Assembly (NCBI GenBank): GCA_023957155.1
Contig: JAMLHK010000001.1
Coordinates: forward strand, 372,001-436,000
From: Chitinophagaceae bacterium
GTDB taxonomy: Bacteria; Bacteroidota; Bacteroidia; Chitinophagales; Chitinophagaceae
Direction: 5' to 3'
Length of the DNA: 64,000 nt
In this document: one piece after another, positions 17,109 through 26,488 of the stretch
How the letters are laid out: the number at the start of each line of letters is the position of its first letter
Numbering within the stretch: the first letter of the stretch is position 1
Program-made: the position numbers and the translations under genes
Notes under the pieces: generated by a model
What the model saw: the letters and a program-made list of their open reading frames with translations, nothing else
What the model was told of the DNA's origin: nothing
Database searches by the model: none

Positions 17109-19655
17109 CTATTTCTTTGTCACCCGTCCCATAAACGGGTCGGTGAAGCTTTCTTTGCCTGTTTCCACTCTCCCGGCATAACGTTTCTCAAACGCATCAA
17201 AACCGGCTGCTTTAATACTGAAATCATACCAGCCGTAACTGCTTTTCAGGTTCAGGATCACATTTTCGGTTGTAAGCGGACGGATGGTTTTCTTTATGGT
17301 ATTTTTTCCATAGGCATTATCCCCGATTTCAATATGCAATAGCTTTGAAGCATTTGCATTGGTAAGATTAAGCATAATATTACCTGTCGGCTGTTTATTT
17401 ATCTTACCGGTTTCATACCGGCAAACGGCTTCCAACAGCGGATCGTCAACGCTTCCCATGCACTCGCGGTAAAAACCATTCGGCCCATATAACCGCAAAT
17501 GATATTGTTTGTTCCGGAACACATTTACCGGCCAGCTATAGCTCAGCGTATCTCCTGCCGTTACCGCAAAAGACCAGTTTCTTGACGTTTCTGTTATTCC
17601 TTCTTCCCCGGTAAATTCATCCGGGGCATACATGGTAAACGGAGCCCCGAGCGCCTTTGAACCAAAGAATTCATTACCCGCTTTCAACTGAAAAATGATC
17701 TCCTTTTTATCGCTGCTCATTTTACTGTCCGCATACAGCTCGTATGGTATACCATTTGCTTTGCGGATTCCTTTTTCCTGTCCGGGTAATAGCGCTGATC
17801 CGGCTACATTCAGTTGAATAGATTCGATTTCCTTTTCGGATAATTGCTTAAACCCGGATGGCTCCTCTTTAAACTTCGCATTGTAAATCGTTTCAACAAA
17901 AGGATCCCGTTCAAGGAAAGGAACATTATCCACTTTAGTACCGTTAAAAGGAATGAATGCCTCTGTAAGATCACCACAAATCGTACGCCGCCATTCGCTG
18001 ATATTATCTATCCTGATATTTTTATTATACTTTTTACTCAAAAATGTTTCCAGGAACTGCAGGGTAGAGGTATGATCATATACCGCTGAACATACTCTTC
18101 CTCCCCGGCTCCAGGGCGAAGCAATGACCATGGGAACACGAAACCCCAGCCCTATAGGCGCTTCACGGGCATTATCCGGATTTACACCCAGGCTGATCTC
18201 ACTTTCCAGCCGTACATGCTCTATCTCCGTATCTATCCCCGCGGAACATTTACCGGTTTCAGGCCTTTTATTATCCGGCACTGAAAAAGGAGGTATATGA
18301 TCATAATAACCATCATTCTCATCATACGTTAAAATAAAAATGGTCTTTTTCCATACCTCGGGATCTTTGGTAAGGATATCCAGTATTTCAGAAACATACC
18401 AGGCGCCATACCAGGGAGCGCTGGGATGATCGGAAAAATTCTGGGGGCTGGTAAGCCATGATACAGTTGGCAATTTTCCTTCATTAACATCTTTCCGGAA
18501 CTGATACAATATATCCCCTTCCGGAACAGTAACTTCACGGTCTGTATTTCCGTCTTTATAGCGAAGAGCTGTAATATTCCGGTAAGAAGGATCACCGCTA
18601 TTGATCGTAAATGCGTTTCGGTAAAGCGCTTTTTCTTTTTCGGATAGCTTTTCAAAATTTTCTGCATTCCACTTCTTCAGCTCCCGCCTGGCGTTATTCA
18701 ATACTTCCTGTTTTTTAGCGATCTCCGTGGTAATTTTTTTTACTCCTTTCCCGGTTGAAGGCGTTTTTTCTTTCAGTTGACTGATCTCCCCGGGCAGTTC
18801 ATTGACTAACTTTTGCAAACTTTGTATATAACGAGGGGCAAACTTCACATTATAGGCTGCAAAGTATTCCAGCGGGTTACACCCGAAATTGCCCAACCAG
18901 GATCCTTCTTCACCTTTAAAGCCCCGGCCGCAAGTGATCTCATTTTGATAAAACTTCCAGGCTATTTGATTTTCTTCCAGCAATTCAGGAAAAGTTTTCC
19001 AGGGCACTTTAGCATGCTGGTAATTTTCATTACGCATGTAGGCTTCCATTATACCCTCCCTTTCATGACTAACCTTTCCCGACCAGAAAAAAGAACGGTT
19101 AGGAGTTGTGCTCGTCATGGCAGATGAAAAATTCTGGTCGCAAACAGTAAAGGCATCTGCCATTCCATAATTGAACGGGATATCTTTCCGGGTATAATAT
19201 CCCAGGGTTAATGGCATTTCTGCGTATTGCTTACTTCCGGATCGCTTGGAAGCCAGCCATTTGTCATACTTCCCGTTATTATGCGCATCCACCTGGCTAT
19301 GCCGGGAATGAGGAAGATCGCCCATCCAGGTTACCCTGGTATCCTTTATATCCAACCGGAAAGGAGCGTAAGTTTGCCCTCTTTCATTGGTTTGCAGCCA
19401 TACCGGCTTTTTATCCGGTAAGCTGATCGCCCGGGGATCATTAAATCCGCGTACTCCCTGCAGGCTGCCGAAACAGTGATCGAAGGACCTGTTTTCCTGC
19501 ATAAGAATAACAATATGCTCAGCATCCAGGTAGGTGCTCCCCACAGGGGGATCTATGGCAAATGCCTTTTGTACTGCCGGTGGCAGTATCCCGGAAAAAC
19601 CGGCAGCCCCGGATAATAAAATAGATTTTTTGATAAATGCTCGGCGGGAATCCAT
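17109..19655 (-). CDS. plcC: Phosphocholine-specific phospholipase C, Tat-exported
   Basis: Large secreted phosphoesterase of the non-hemolytic phospholipase C / AcpA family, cleaving phospholipid head groups. A twin-arginine signal (RRAFIKK, residues 4-10, then a hydrophobic stretch to about 33) is followed by the catalytic domain with ENRSFDH near residue 54 and the TYDENDGYYDH metal site. Two C-terminal DUF756 beta domains fill about 640-848. The 848-residue length fits the family. The gene stands alone, with an inverted-repeat element behind its start. Confidence 0.9.
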   Translation of the reverse strand: MDSRRAFIKKSILLSGAAGFSGILPPAVQKAFAIDPPVGSTYLDAEHIVILMQENRSFDHCFGSLQGVRGFNDPRAISLPDKKPVWLQTNERGQTYAPFRLDIKDTRVTWMGDLPHSRHSQVDAHNNGKYDKWLASKRSGSKQYAEMPLTLGYYTRKDIPFNYGMADAFTVCDQNFSSAMTSTTPNRSFFWSGKVSHEREGIMEAYMRNENYQHAKVPWKTFPELLEENQIAWKFYQNEITCGRGFKGEEGSWLGNFGCNPLEYFAAYNVKFAPRYIQSLQKLVNELPGEISQLKEKTPSTGKGVKKITTEIAKKQEVLNNARRELKKWNAENFEKLSEKEKALYRNAFTINSGDPSYRNITALRYKDGNTDREVTVPEGDILYQFRKDVNEGKLPTVSWLTSPQNFSDHPSAPWYGAWYVSEILDILTKDPEVWKKTIFILTYDENDGYYDHIPPFSVPDNKRPETGKCSAGIDTEIEHVRLESEISLGVNPDNAREAPIGLGFRVPMVIASPWSRGGRVCSAVYDHTSTLQFLETFLSKKYNKNIRIDNISEWRRTICGDLTEAFIPFNGTKVDNVPFLERDPFVETIYNAKFKEEPSGFKQLSEKEIESIQLNVAGSALLPGQEKGIRKANGIPYELYADSKMSSDKKEIIFQLKAGNEFFGSKALGAPFTMYAPDEFTGEEGITETSRNWSFAVTAGDTLSYSWPVNVFRNKQYHLRLYGPNGFYRECMGSVDDPLLEAVCRYETGKINKQPTGNIMLNLTNANASKLLHIEIGDNAYGKNTIKKTIRPLTTENVILNLKSSYGWYDFSIKAAGFDAFEKRYAGRVETGKESFTDPFMGRVTKK

Positions 19656-19733
19656 TACAATATTTTTATCGGGTAATACAATCGTGTAGTTACCAAATAT
19701 CGGAATAAATCCGGGTATGTGAAGCGAAAAAAA

Positions 19734-19831
19734 GTGTATTCCAAATTATCGCTGCTTATTTAATTTCCCTCCCTCTTTTATTCCCTCTCCGCGCAGCAGA
19801 GATGCAAAAGCAGTGCGACAATTTGGAATAC
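19734..19831. repeat. Inverted-repeat element, copy 1 (MITE/REP-like)
   Basis: A 98-base unit whose left arm GTGTATTCCAAATTATCGC (19734-19752) is the near-perfect inverse of the right arm GCGACAATTTGGAATAC (19815-19831). The centre is AT-rich with no ORF. A second unit with the same ends lies at 53682-53789. It sits between two co-directional genes and could also end the upstream transcript. Confidence 0.75.
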
Positions 19832-19894
19832 GTCCAGCGAAAAAGGAAAAGTCCGGTAAGGCTTTCCAACCGGTAAAAATTTTTATCCAAAGTT

Positions 19895-20818
19895 TTACCT
19901 TCTCTTACGGCCCATAACCATGCTCAGTTTTAATTGCATGGTAAAATAAGAATCATTCCGGCTACTGTTGCCTCTTATTTCACCCGGTACAGCGGCCATC
20001 GCAGGATCTATTTCTCTCTTCCTGTCATATAATTGTACTGCATACGTGGCGTGGTATGGAGAGAGATACTTATAAAACAATGCAGGATCTATATAACGGG
20101 TACTCACATCGTCTAAATAATCCGTGAGCGTGATCCGGTGTAATATCTCAAAGCGAAGATTCATCATGGCAGAGCACTCAAATCTTACCCCTGCACCAAC
20201 AGGAAAATTAAGCTGGGTGAGGCTATACTCCTTTCTTTCGGGATATTCAGCAAAACCCTGTCCCTCTGCGTGCAGGTCATGAAGGGCAACCCATTCTCCA
20301 TTAAGTTGCGCACGGGGATCAAAATGGAAAATACCGGTCCCGCCAACCAGGTACGGAGACAGGGTATTCACTTTTTTATTCATCCCCAATAATACGATGG
20401 GATGCAATTCTGCCAGCAGCAGCAATTCCGTAATACCACTTTTAAAATGAAGATTGCGCAGGTAGCGGCTGTGCGCTTCGGAGCGGTCATTCTTTAAAAT
20501 GCTGTCATACGCCGTTACCGCTCCCACATGCAATTCCAGACGGAGACCTAAAGCATACCTGTAGCTGAGGCTTGCAAAAACACCGCCGCTTACTTTAGTA
20601 TTTTGCCAGTTCAGATCTTTCAGGAATTTTTTGCCATTACCGGTCCTGCCGCCGATATCAGTGAGGCAATTGATCGCACCCAGTGATATTCCGCCTTCAA
20701 AAAGAAGATCACTGTCGTAGTAAAGATTGTTGTAAAAATAGTCCTGCGCACAGGAAGGATTATTCAATAAGCAGCACAGGAACAACAGGTAAAGGTTGTA
20801 GACTTTCATGGTTAGCAT
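19895..20818 (-). CDS. Outer-membrane beta-barrel protein (DUF6089/PorT-like)
   Basis: Probable outer-membrane barrel of unknown function. A signal peptide (LYLLFLCCLLNNPSCAQ) is cleaved near residue 25; the rest shows alternating aromatic strands such as SLSYRYALGLRLELHVGAV and YLVGGTGIFHF, and ends in a basic tail. The start could be ATG 20818 or, three codons in, ATG 20809, which gives a more typical MKVYN signal peptide. Similar proteins in Bacteroidota are annotated as DUF6089 or PorT-like; I am not certain of the family. Confidence 0.65.
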   Translation of the reverse strand: MLTMKVYNLYLLFLCCLLNNPSCAQDYFYNNLYYDSDLLFEGGISLGAINCLTDIGGRTGNGKKFLKDLNWQNTKVSGGVFASLSYRYALGLRLELHVGAVTAYDSILKNDRSEAHSRYLRNLHFKSGITELLLLAELHPIVLLGMNKKVNTLSPYLVGGTGIFHFDPRAQLNGEWVALHDLHAEGQGFAEYPERKEYSLTQLNFPVGAGVRFECSAMMNLRFEILHRITLTDYLDDVSTRYIDPALFYKYLSPYHATYAVQLYDRKREIDPAMAAVPGEIRGNSSRNDSYFTMQLKLSMVMGRKRR

Positions 20819-21011
20819 TTTAGGTGTTAGCTGAAAACAAAAACGGTGGGAACGGATACCTTAAGATAGTAAAATATTCAGCAACGCACAAAACTTTCAA
20901 AAAATATCCCGGAGCAAATGACCGGCTTTTATAAAAAATCAGTTCCTGCCCAAGCTCCTTTTGTTCGGCAAAGTATTTTATGCTATATCTTAGCTCATTA
21001 GCATTACGATA

Positions 21012-21848
21012 ATGAACAAGTCACTTACGATACTGGTAAACTGCACCGATGAAAAGGGACTGATCTATAAGATCACCCGCGTACTGTATGAAAACGGGCT
21101 GAATATTGTAAAGAATAAGGAATTTGTAGATGAAGCCAACAACCGTTTTTTTATGCGTACAGAAACAGAAGGGGAAGCTGATCAAAAAGTATTACTGGAG
21201 GCATTGACCCGGGAGCTTCCTCCCAACAGCCGCATAGAGGTTGTGCCCGACAGGAAAAAGAAGCTGGTCATCCTGGCAACTAAAGAAAATCATTGCCTCG
21301 GTGACCTGCTGATGCGCAATCATTTTAACGAATGGAATGCGGAAATAAGTGCGGTAATCAGCAATTACGATCTGTTAAAAGATTTTACCGAAAGATTCAA
21401 TTTGCCCTACCATCATATTCCCGCCGATGCGCTTTCCCGGGAGGAACATGAACAGTTACTGATCAGCACTATTCGTAATTATGAGCCGGATTATATTGTA
21501 CTGGCGCGATATATGCGTATACTCACCCCCGGCTTCGTACATCAATATAAAGGGAAGATCATTAACATTCATCATTCCTTCTTGCCGGCATTCATCGGTG
21601 CCCAGCCCTACCGCCAGGCATACGAGCGGGGTGTTAAGATCATCGGTGCAACAGCTCATTTCGTTAATGATCACTTAGACGAAGGTCCTATTATTTGCCA
21701 GAATGTTATTCCTGTTGATCATACCCTAAATGCATCCGAAATGGCCAAAGCCGGTAAGGGAGTAGAAAAAATGGTGCTGGCACAGGCCTTAAAGCTCGTG
21801 CTCGAAGACAAGGTAATGCTAAGTGGCAATAAGACGGTGATCTTTTAA
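21012..21848 (+). CDS. purU: Formyltetrahydrofolate deformylase
   Basis: Hydrolyses 10-formyl-THF to formate and THF, balancing one-carbon pools. An N-terminal ACT domain (1-75) precedes a formyltransferase-fold catalytic domain with NIHHSFLPAFIGAQPY and the TAHFVNDHLDEGPII segment, which contain the Asn, His and Asp active residues. Length 278 is standard. A stand-alone gene. Confidence 0.95.
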   Translation: MNKSLTILVNCTDEKGLIYKITRVLYENGLNIVKNKEFVDEANNRFFMRTETEGEADQKVLLEALTRELPPNSRIEVVPDRKKKLVILATKENHCLGDLLMRNHFNEWNAEISAVISNYDLLKDFTERFNLPYHHIPADALSREEHEQLLISTIRNYEPDYIVLARYMRILTPGFVHQYKGKIINIHHSFLPAFIGAQPYRQAYERGVKIIGATAHFVNDHLDEGPIICQNVIPVDHTLNASEMAKAGKGVEKMVLAQALKLVLEDKVMLSGNKTVIF

Positions 21849-21896
21849 TACCCGGCCAGGCAGTCTTATCCTCCGACAAAAAATTTAACATCCGGT

Positions 21897-21924
21897 ATAC
21901 GTATCTTTTTAAAAAGATACGTAT
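21897..21924. promoter_or_regulatory. 28-base perfect palindrome, probable toxin-antitoxin operator
   Basis: The half-site ATACGTATCTTTTT (21897-21910) is followed directly by its exact inverse (21911-21924). The inner GATACGTATC is itself palindromic, and TATCTTTC (21922-21929) resembles the -7 box. It ends 18 bases before the antitoxin ATG, the usual place for autoregulation by an antitoxin or toxin-antitoxin complex. It could also act as a terminator hairpin for purU. Confidence 0.7.
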
Positions 21925-21942
21925 CTTTCAAGAAAATGTGCT

Positions 21943-22230
21943 ATGACTACAAAGCTCACCCTTAGCATTAATGAAAGGACGGTGCAAAGGGCTAAGATCC
22001 TTTCCAGAAAAAGAGGGAAAAGTATCAGCAGGATAGTGGAAGAATACCTGGACTCTATTAGCGAAAAGGAGGAACAGAAGGAAAATCCAATGACGGAGAT
22101 CAGAGAAGTCATGAGTAAGTACAAAGGTAAAATAACCCTGCCGGAAGATGACAATTATAATAAAATGGTGCGGGATTGGAAATATGAAGACTATATAAAG
22201 AAATCCACTACCAAATCAAAAAAGAAATGA
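21943..22230 (+). CDS. DUF6364-like antitoxin (ribbon-helix-helix)
   Basis: Small DNA-binding antitoxin of a type II module. The first 45 residues (KLTLSINERTVQRAKILSRK...SISRIVEEYL) fit a ribbon-helix-helix fold of the DUF6364 type; the C-terminal half is charged and would wrap the toxin. The stop overlaps the toxin start by four bases (ATGA), showing translational coupling. The 28-base palindrome upstream is its likely operator. Confidence 0.82.
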   Translation: MTTKLTLSINERTVQRAKILSRKRGKSISRIVEEYLDSISEKEEQKENPMTEIREVMSKYKGKITLPEDDNYNKMVRDWKYEDYIKKSTTKSKKK

Positions 22231-22673
22231 TCTGCTCCATATTTGCAGACAGCAATCTCTTTCTTGATGCTTATCTCAACCGGAGTCCGCATTATGGAGA
22301 TTGTAATACTATTCTTCAGCTCGGAATTGATAAAGAAATAAAAATTTATACTTCATCCTCCTGCCTACTTACAGTCATGTATTTCTTGAAAAAAGACGGA
22401 CTCACAAAGCCTGATATAATTAAGATAATGACTGCAACCCTGAGATTCTGTAAAATAATTTGCACTACAGAAGATCATTTTACCGAAGCTTTTACAACAG
22501 CTTTTACAGATCTGGAAGATGCTGTACAATACCATACAGCCCTGCAAGAAAATGACATTGATTATTTTATTACTTCCAATATAAAAGATTTTAAAAAGAC
22601 CGTTTCCAGTTTTCCTGTAGTTACCCCCAAACAATTCATGATCCTGTACAAAAAGAAGGGCTATTCGTCATAG
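22227..22673 (+). CDS. PIN-domain toxin (VapC-like)
   Basis: Probable ribonuclease toxin. It starts with the PIN-domain strand and acidic residue (D8 in FADSN, D14), has the central acidic cluster DLED (95-98) and ends with DYFITSNIKDF, where the fourth conserved position lies. Its 148 residues fit VapC-like proteins. It overlaps the antitoxin by four bases. All key acidic residues seem present, so it is probably active. Confidence 0.82.
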   Translation: MICSIFADSNLFLDAYLNRSPHYGDCNTILQLGIDKEIKIYTSSSCLLTVMYFLKKDGLTKPDIIKIMTATLRFCKIICTTEDHFTEAFTTAFTDLEDAVQYHTALQENDIDYFITSNIKDFKKTVSSFPVVTPKQFMILYKKKGYSS

Positions 22674-22695
22674 AAATAGCTTCGCCTAATTATCC

Positions 22696-22703
22696 TATTT
22701 TTG
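22696..22703 (+). promoter_or_regulatory. Putative -7 box of the deoxyhypusine-synthase-like gene
   Basis: TATTTTTG is an exact TAnnTTTG match, 25 bases before the ATG at 22729. No -33 TTG is evident at the right spacing. Confidence 0.45.
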
Positions 22704-22728
22704 CACGCAATATCATAAAGCTATTGTC

Positions 22729-23703
22729 ATGGAAAAAGGACCCGTATCAAAGTTCATACAGCACCACTACAGGCATTTTAACTCCGCAGCCCTGATGGAT
22801 GCGGCTAAAGGATATGAAACCCACCTGCTGGAAGGAGGCAAAATGATGATCACCCTCGCCGGAGCTATGAGCACTGCCGAGCTGGGATTGTCGCTTGCCG
22901 AAATGATCCGGCAGGATAAAGTGCATATCATCAGCTGTACGGGCGCCAACTTAGAAGAAGATATCATGAACCTGGTGGCGCACAGCCATTATAAGCGCGT
23001 GCCTCATTACCGCGACCTGAGCCCGCAGGAAGAATGGGAGCTGCTCGAAAACCATTACAACCGCGTAACGGATACCTGCATCCCCGAAGAAGAAGCTTTC
23101 CGGAGAATACAGCAGCATATCGCCAAAATATGGAAGGAGACCGATGCTAAAGGTGAGCGCTATTTCCCACACGAATATATGTATAAACTACTGCTGAGCG
23201 GCGTGCTGGAACAATACTATGAAATTGATCCGAAAGACAGCTGGATGCTGGCTGCAGCCCGGAAAAACATTCCTATTGTGGTACCCGGATGGGAAGACAG
23301 CACGATGGGAAATATCTTCGCTTCTTACGTTATTAAGCAGGAACTGAAAGCCACCACCATGAAAAGCGGTATCGAATACATGGTATGGCTTACCGAATGG
23401 TACCGCAATAACAGTGGTGGCAAAGGAGTGGGATTCTTCCAGATCGGCGGCGGTATTGCCGGCGATTTCCCCATCTGCGTGGTGCCCATGATGTACCAGG
23501 ACCTGGAATGGCATGATGTACCCTTCTGGAGCTATTTCTGCCAGATCAGCGATTCCACTACTTCCTATGGCTCTTATTCCGGCGCCGTGCCCAATGAAAA
23601 GATCACGTGGGGTAAACTAGATATCCATACACCAAAATTTATCGTGGAAAGTGATGCTACCATTGTGGCTCCGCTGATCTTTGCCTGGCTGCTGGGATGG
23701 TAA
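22729..23703 (+). CDS. Deoxyhypusine-synthase family protein
   Basis: NAD-dependent enzyme of the deoxyhypusine synthase (DHS) fold. In eukaryotes and archaea DHS transfers the aminobutyl group of spermidine to eIF5A; bacteria lack that target, and bacterial family members are linked to polyamine chemistry. Visible family features are the N-terminal LAGAMSTAELG region, the NAD-side CTGANLEED segment, and the C-terminal TWGKLD motif, whose K296 aligns with the Lys that forms the enzyme-substrate imine in DHS. Length is 324. The substrate here is unknown. Confidence 0.85.
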   Translation: MEKGPVSKFIQHHYRHFNSAALMDAAKGYETHLLEGGKMMITLAGAMSTAELGLSLAEMIRQDKVHIISCTGANLEEDIMNLVAHSHYKRVPHYRDLSPQEEWELLENHYNRVTDTCIPEEEAFRRIQQHIAKIWKETDAKGERYFPHEYMYKLLLSGVLEQYYEIDPKDSWMLAAARKNIPIVVPGWEDSTMGNIFASYVIKQELKATTMKSGIEYMVWLTEWYRNNSGGKGVGFFQIGGGIAGDFPICVVPMMYQDLEWHDVPFWSYFCQISDSTTSYGSYSGAVPNEKITWGKLDIHTPKFIVESDATIVAPLIFAWLLGW

Positions 23704-23827
23704 AAGGAGAATAGTATACAGCATATAAAACTGCACGCAATCCTATATTTTATCCTGCATCCGCAGTATTGTTGTATGCATGCGCAATCTTATCCGCCGG
23801 CTTAATAATCTCCCAAAAACCTGTTAA

Positions 23828-24541
23828 CTAACGCCATTGCATCAACGCGGAGTTCAGCGCCTGCTCCACCCGCCACCTGGGTTTATGAAAATAGATCATG
23901 CCGTGGCCGGGGAGCATAATATCCGTATCTACTTTGGCAAAGCGCCGCAGCGATGCTGTATATATTTTTTTATCGAAATCAATAGAGCCGTCCCATCCAA
24001 AATCACCTACCAGGAGGGTGCCGATCACATCACCGCTGATCACCAGCTTTTTCCCGGTCCATTCAAAGAGAAAAGCAGTACAACCCATGCTATGACCAGG
24101 CAAATGCATCACTTCTATTTCCACGCCGAGCAGGTTAAGCTGCTCGCCATCCTTAACCAGGCGGTCAACGGTTACCGGTGTAAAAATTTTATGGTATAAA
24201 TAGCCGCAGCAGCGCTCATCTCCTGAAGCAACAGCATCTGCTGTTTCAGCAATAGCCACCAGCTTCACTCCTCTCTTTTTAAGGATATGCGCCCCTCCGG
24301 CATGATCATAATGCGGATGCGTAAGCACACAATACCGTATATCATCAGGCGAGAGATCCCAGTACCGCATATTTTCAAAAATCTGGTCCATGGTATCACC
24401 GCAGCCGCAATCAAACATGATCAACCCCTGATCTGTTCTCAAAATATACGAATTGCCATCATTCCACAAGGCATCCTGAAGATCAAAAGTAATTCCATTA
24501 ATATCTCCTCCTACCTGAAAGAGGTTTTTCAAGACTTGCAT
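23828..24541 (-). CDS. MBL-fold metallohydrolase
   Basis: Metallo-beta-lactamase-fold hydrolase with both metal sites: THPHYDHAGG (HxHxDH), LPGHS and the later SGDV and LPGHG motifs. The fold family includes glyoxalase II, lactonases and arylsulfatase-like enzymes; no segment narrows the substrate. At 237 residues it is a single-domain protein without a signal peptide, so probably cytoplasmic. Confidence 0.85.
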   Translation of the reverse strand: MQVLKNLFQVGGDINGITFDLQDALWNDGNSYILRTDQGLIMFDCGCGDTMDQIFENMRYWDLSPDDIRYCVLTHPHYDHAGGAHILKKRGVKLVAIAETADAVASGDERCCGYLYHKIFTPVTVDRLVKDGEQLNLLGVEIEVMHLPGHSMGCTAFLFEWTGKKLVISGDVIGTLLVGDFGWDGSIDFDKKIYTASLRRFAKVDTDIMLPGHGMIYFHKPRWRVEQALNSALMQWR

Positions 24542-24642
24542 ATTCTTTATTTTTTACGAGAACAAAAATGAGATCCCATACGCTGACGTATGAGGGTGCA
24601 GCCGACCGTGTATATAAAACAAATACCGCTAAATATTTTCCA

Positions 24643-25065
24643 TTAAAGGATCTGGTTAAACTCCAGTCTTTCACCATCCGGCCCGGTAATATTAAAATAC
24701 TTACATCCGTTCTGCCAGAAGTTTAACATTACAGGAGCTTCTTCAATAATGGAAAATCCCCCGGCTTTCAATACGGCAAAAGCAGCATCAATATCCGGAA
24801 CGCCAAAGGCAATATGATCTATATGACCGTCTTTCCGGTTACGGATAGCTTCCCGGTCTTTTTCAGGCAATTCATATAATTCAATTACGATTTCACCCCG
24901 CTTCATCATTATACAGGTACCGACATCACCTTCATGCATAAAATGAGCCTGCATTACATTAGTAAAACCCAGCCGTTTATAAAATGCTTCCGAACGAACT
25001 AAGCTGGTAACCGGGATACCGATATGCTGAATGGAAGATATAGAGAGTTGCAGCGGTTCTTTCAT
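24643..25065 (-). CDS. VOC family (glyoxalase/bleomycin-resistance fold) protein
   Basis: Single VOC domain of 140 residues: the first strand IQHIGIPV, the central HIDHIAFGV with a metal-ligand His, and the C-terminal DGERLEFNQ with the terminal Glu. Metal ligands resemble lactoylglutathione lyase or methylmalonyl-CoA epimerase, but the enzyme activity cannot be set from sequence alone. A small basic ORF ends 16 bases before its start. Confidence 0.82.
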   Translation of the reverse strand: MKEPLQLSISSIQHIGIPVTSLVRSEAFYKRLGFTNVMQAHFMHEGDVGTCIMMKRGEIVIELYELPEKDREAIRNRKDGHIDHIAFGVPDIDAAFAVLKAGGFSIIEEAPVMLNFWQNGCKYFNITGPDGERLEFNQIL

Positions 25066-25081
25066 TAGTCAGAAATAAAAA

Positions 25082-25237
25082 TCAACTTCCCCGTTGTGAC
25101 CCGGTATTGGTTTGTTTGTTTATAAAAGCCGCCGGTTTGGGTTTTTGAATAAATTTTGAACCGGGCGCATTAGCCAGCGAATTTTTTTTATTTGCCTTCT
25201 TCTTGCCCTTGTTGGATTGTTGATTCAGCAACGACAT
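25082..25237 (-). CDS. Small basic protein, 51 residues, unknown function
   Basis: An ORF from ATG 25237 to TGA 25082. It is very rich in Lys, Asn and Gln in its first half (MSLLNQQSNKGKKKANKKNS), with a Pro/Lys/Thr-rich second half and no Cys. Its size, codon use and position just ahead of the VOC gene suggest it is real; the composition suggests a disordered nucleic-acid-binding protein. I do not recognise a family, and a chance ORF is possible. Confidence 0.5.
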   Translation of the reverse strand: MSLLNQQSNKGKKKANKKNSLANAPGSKFIQKPKPAAFINKQTNTGSQRGS

Positions 25238-25369
25238 AGCATAAAATTTTTTATAAAGATAAGATTTACCTTGTTTCTGTCAGGAAATAATAATTCAAAG
25301 AAATCTTTTACATTTATGAAAGCCTATTTTTTGTAAAACGGTTGTTTATTTAACATTTTAATCTTTTCT

Positions 25370-26488
25370 ATGTCATCCCGTCGCGATTTCCTGCAGCAGC
25401 TAACGATTGGAATAGGAGTAGCCGCGTTATCACCCGCAGCTGCTTCTGCCACTATTGCGAACGTAAAAAAATCGGAGAAGCAGCTTCGTGTAGCTTTGAT
25501 GGGATTAGGCGGCTATGCCAATATGGTAGCCAAAGCCATAAAAGACTGTAAGCGGGTAGTGCTTACCGGTATCGTTACCGGAACACCGGGTAAAATACCC
25601 GAATGGCAACCAGCTTACGGCATACCCGATAAAAATGTATACAGCTACGATACCCTGTATCAAATTGCCGATAACCCGGATATTGACCTGGTATATATCA
25701 CCACACCCAATTCACTGCATTACCAGCACGTGCTTCAGGTTGCCGCAGCGGGAAAGCATGTGATTTGTGAAAAACCGCTCGCCGATAATGCACAGCAGGC
25801 GCGGGAAATGATAGCCGCCTGCAAGAAGGCCGGTGTGAAATTTTATGTCGGATACCGCCTGCATTTTGAACCGCACACGCGTGAACTGATCAGGATGCGA
25901 AAAGCAGGAGAATTCGGAAGGATCATGTGCGTGAATAATTATATGGGATTTAAAATTGGCGATCCAACACAATGGCGACTTAAAAAAGCATTGGCCGGAG
26001 GTGGCGCCATGATGGACGTAGGTGTTTATGCACTTAACGGAGCGCGCTATGCTACGGGTGAGGAGCCCTTATGGGTAACTGCCCAGGAAACCAAAACAGA
26101 TACCGTGAAGTTTGCAGAAGTAGATGAAACCGTTACTTTCCAGTTAGGCTTCCCCAGCGGGGCTATTGCATCCTGTGGCACTACCTATAATTTCAATAAC
26201 TATGAAAGATTATACCTTATCGGTGATAAAGGATTTGCCGAACTAAGCCCCGCTTTTAGCTACGGACCTACGCGGGGCCGAACACACCTGGGAGCAATGA
26301 ACCAGCCGATCGTTAATCACCAAACCGTACAAATGGACGGGTTAGCCGATTGTATTCTTAATGGCACACCTGATCCCGGGATGACCGGAGAAGAAGGACT
26401 GAAGGATATGCTGGTGATAGATGCCGTATATGAATCCATCCGAAGGAACGGCGAAAAGATTTACCTCAATAAAAAAGGGACTGTCTAA
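25370..26488 (+). CDS. Gfo/Idh/MocA family oxidoreductase, exported
   Basis: NAD(P)-dependent sugar oxidoreductase. A Tat signal (RRDFLQQL then a hydrophobic Ala-rich stretch to about residue 28) places it in the periplasm, as for glucose-fructose oxidoreductase, which carries a tightly bound cofactor. The Rossmann motif GLGGYA and the catalytic EKP (CEKPL near residue 136) are present, as is a DVG/YALNG C-domain. It faces the DUF1080-cytochrome operon and probably works on the same sugars. Confidence 0.88.
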   Translation: MSSRRDFLQQLTIGIGVAALSPAAASATIANVKKSEKQLRVALMGLGGYANMVAKAIKDCKRVVLTGIVTGTPGKIPEWQPAYGIPDKNVYSYDTLYQIADNPDIDLVYITTPNSLHYQHVLQVAAAGKHVICEKPLADNAQQAREMIAACKKAGVKFYVGYRLHFEPHTRELIRMRKAGEFGRIMCVNNYMGFKIGDPTQWRLKKALAGGGAMMDVGVYALNGARYATGEEPLWVTAQETKTDTVKFAEVDETVTFQLGFPSGAIASCGTTYNFNNYERLYLIGDKGFAELSPAFSYGPTRGRTHLGAMNQPIVNHQTVQMDGLADCILNGTPDPGMTGEEGLKDMLVIDAVYESIRRNGEKIYLNKKGTV

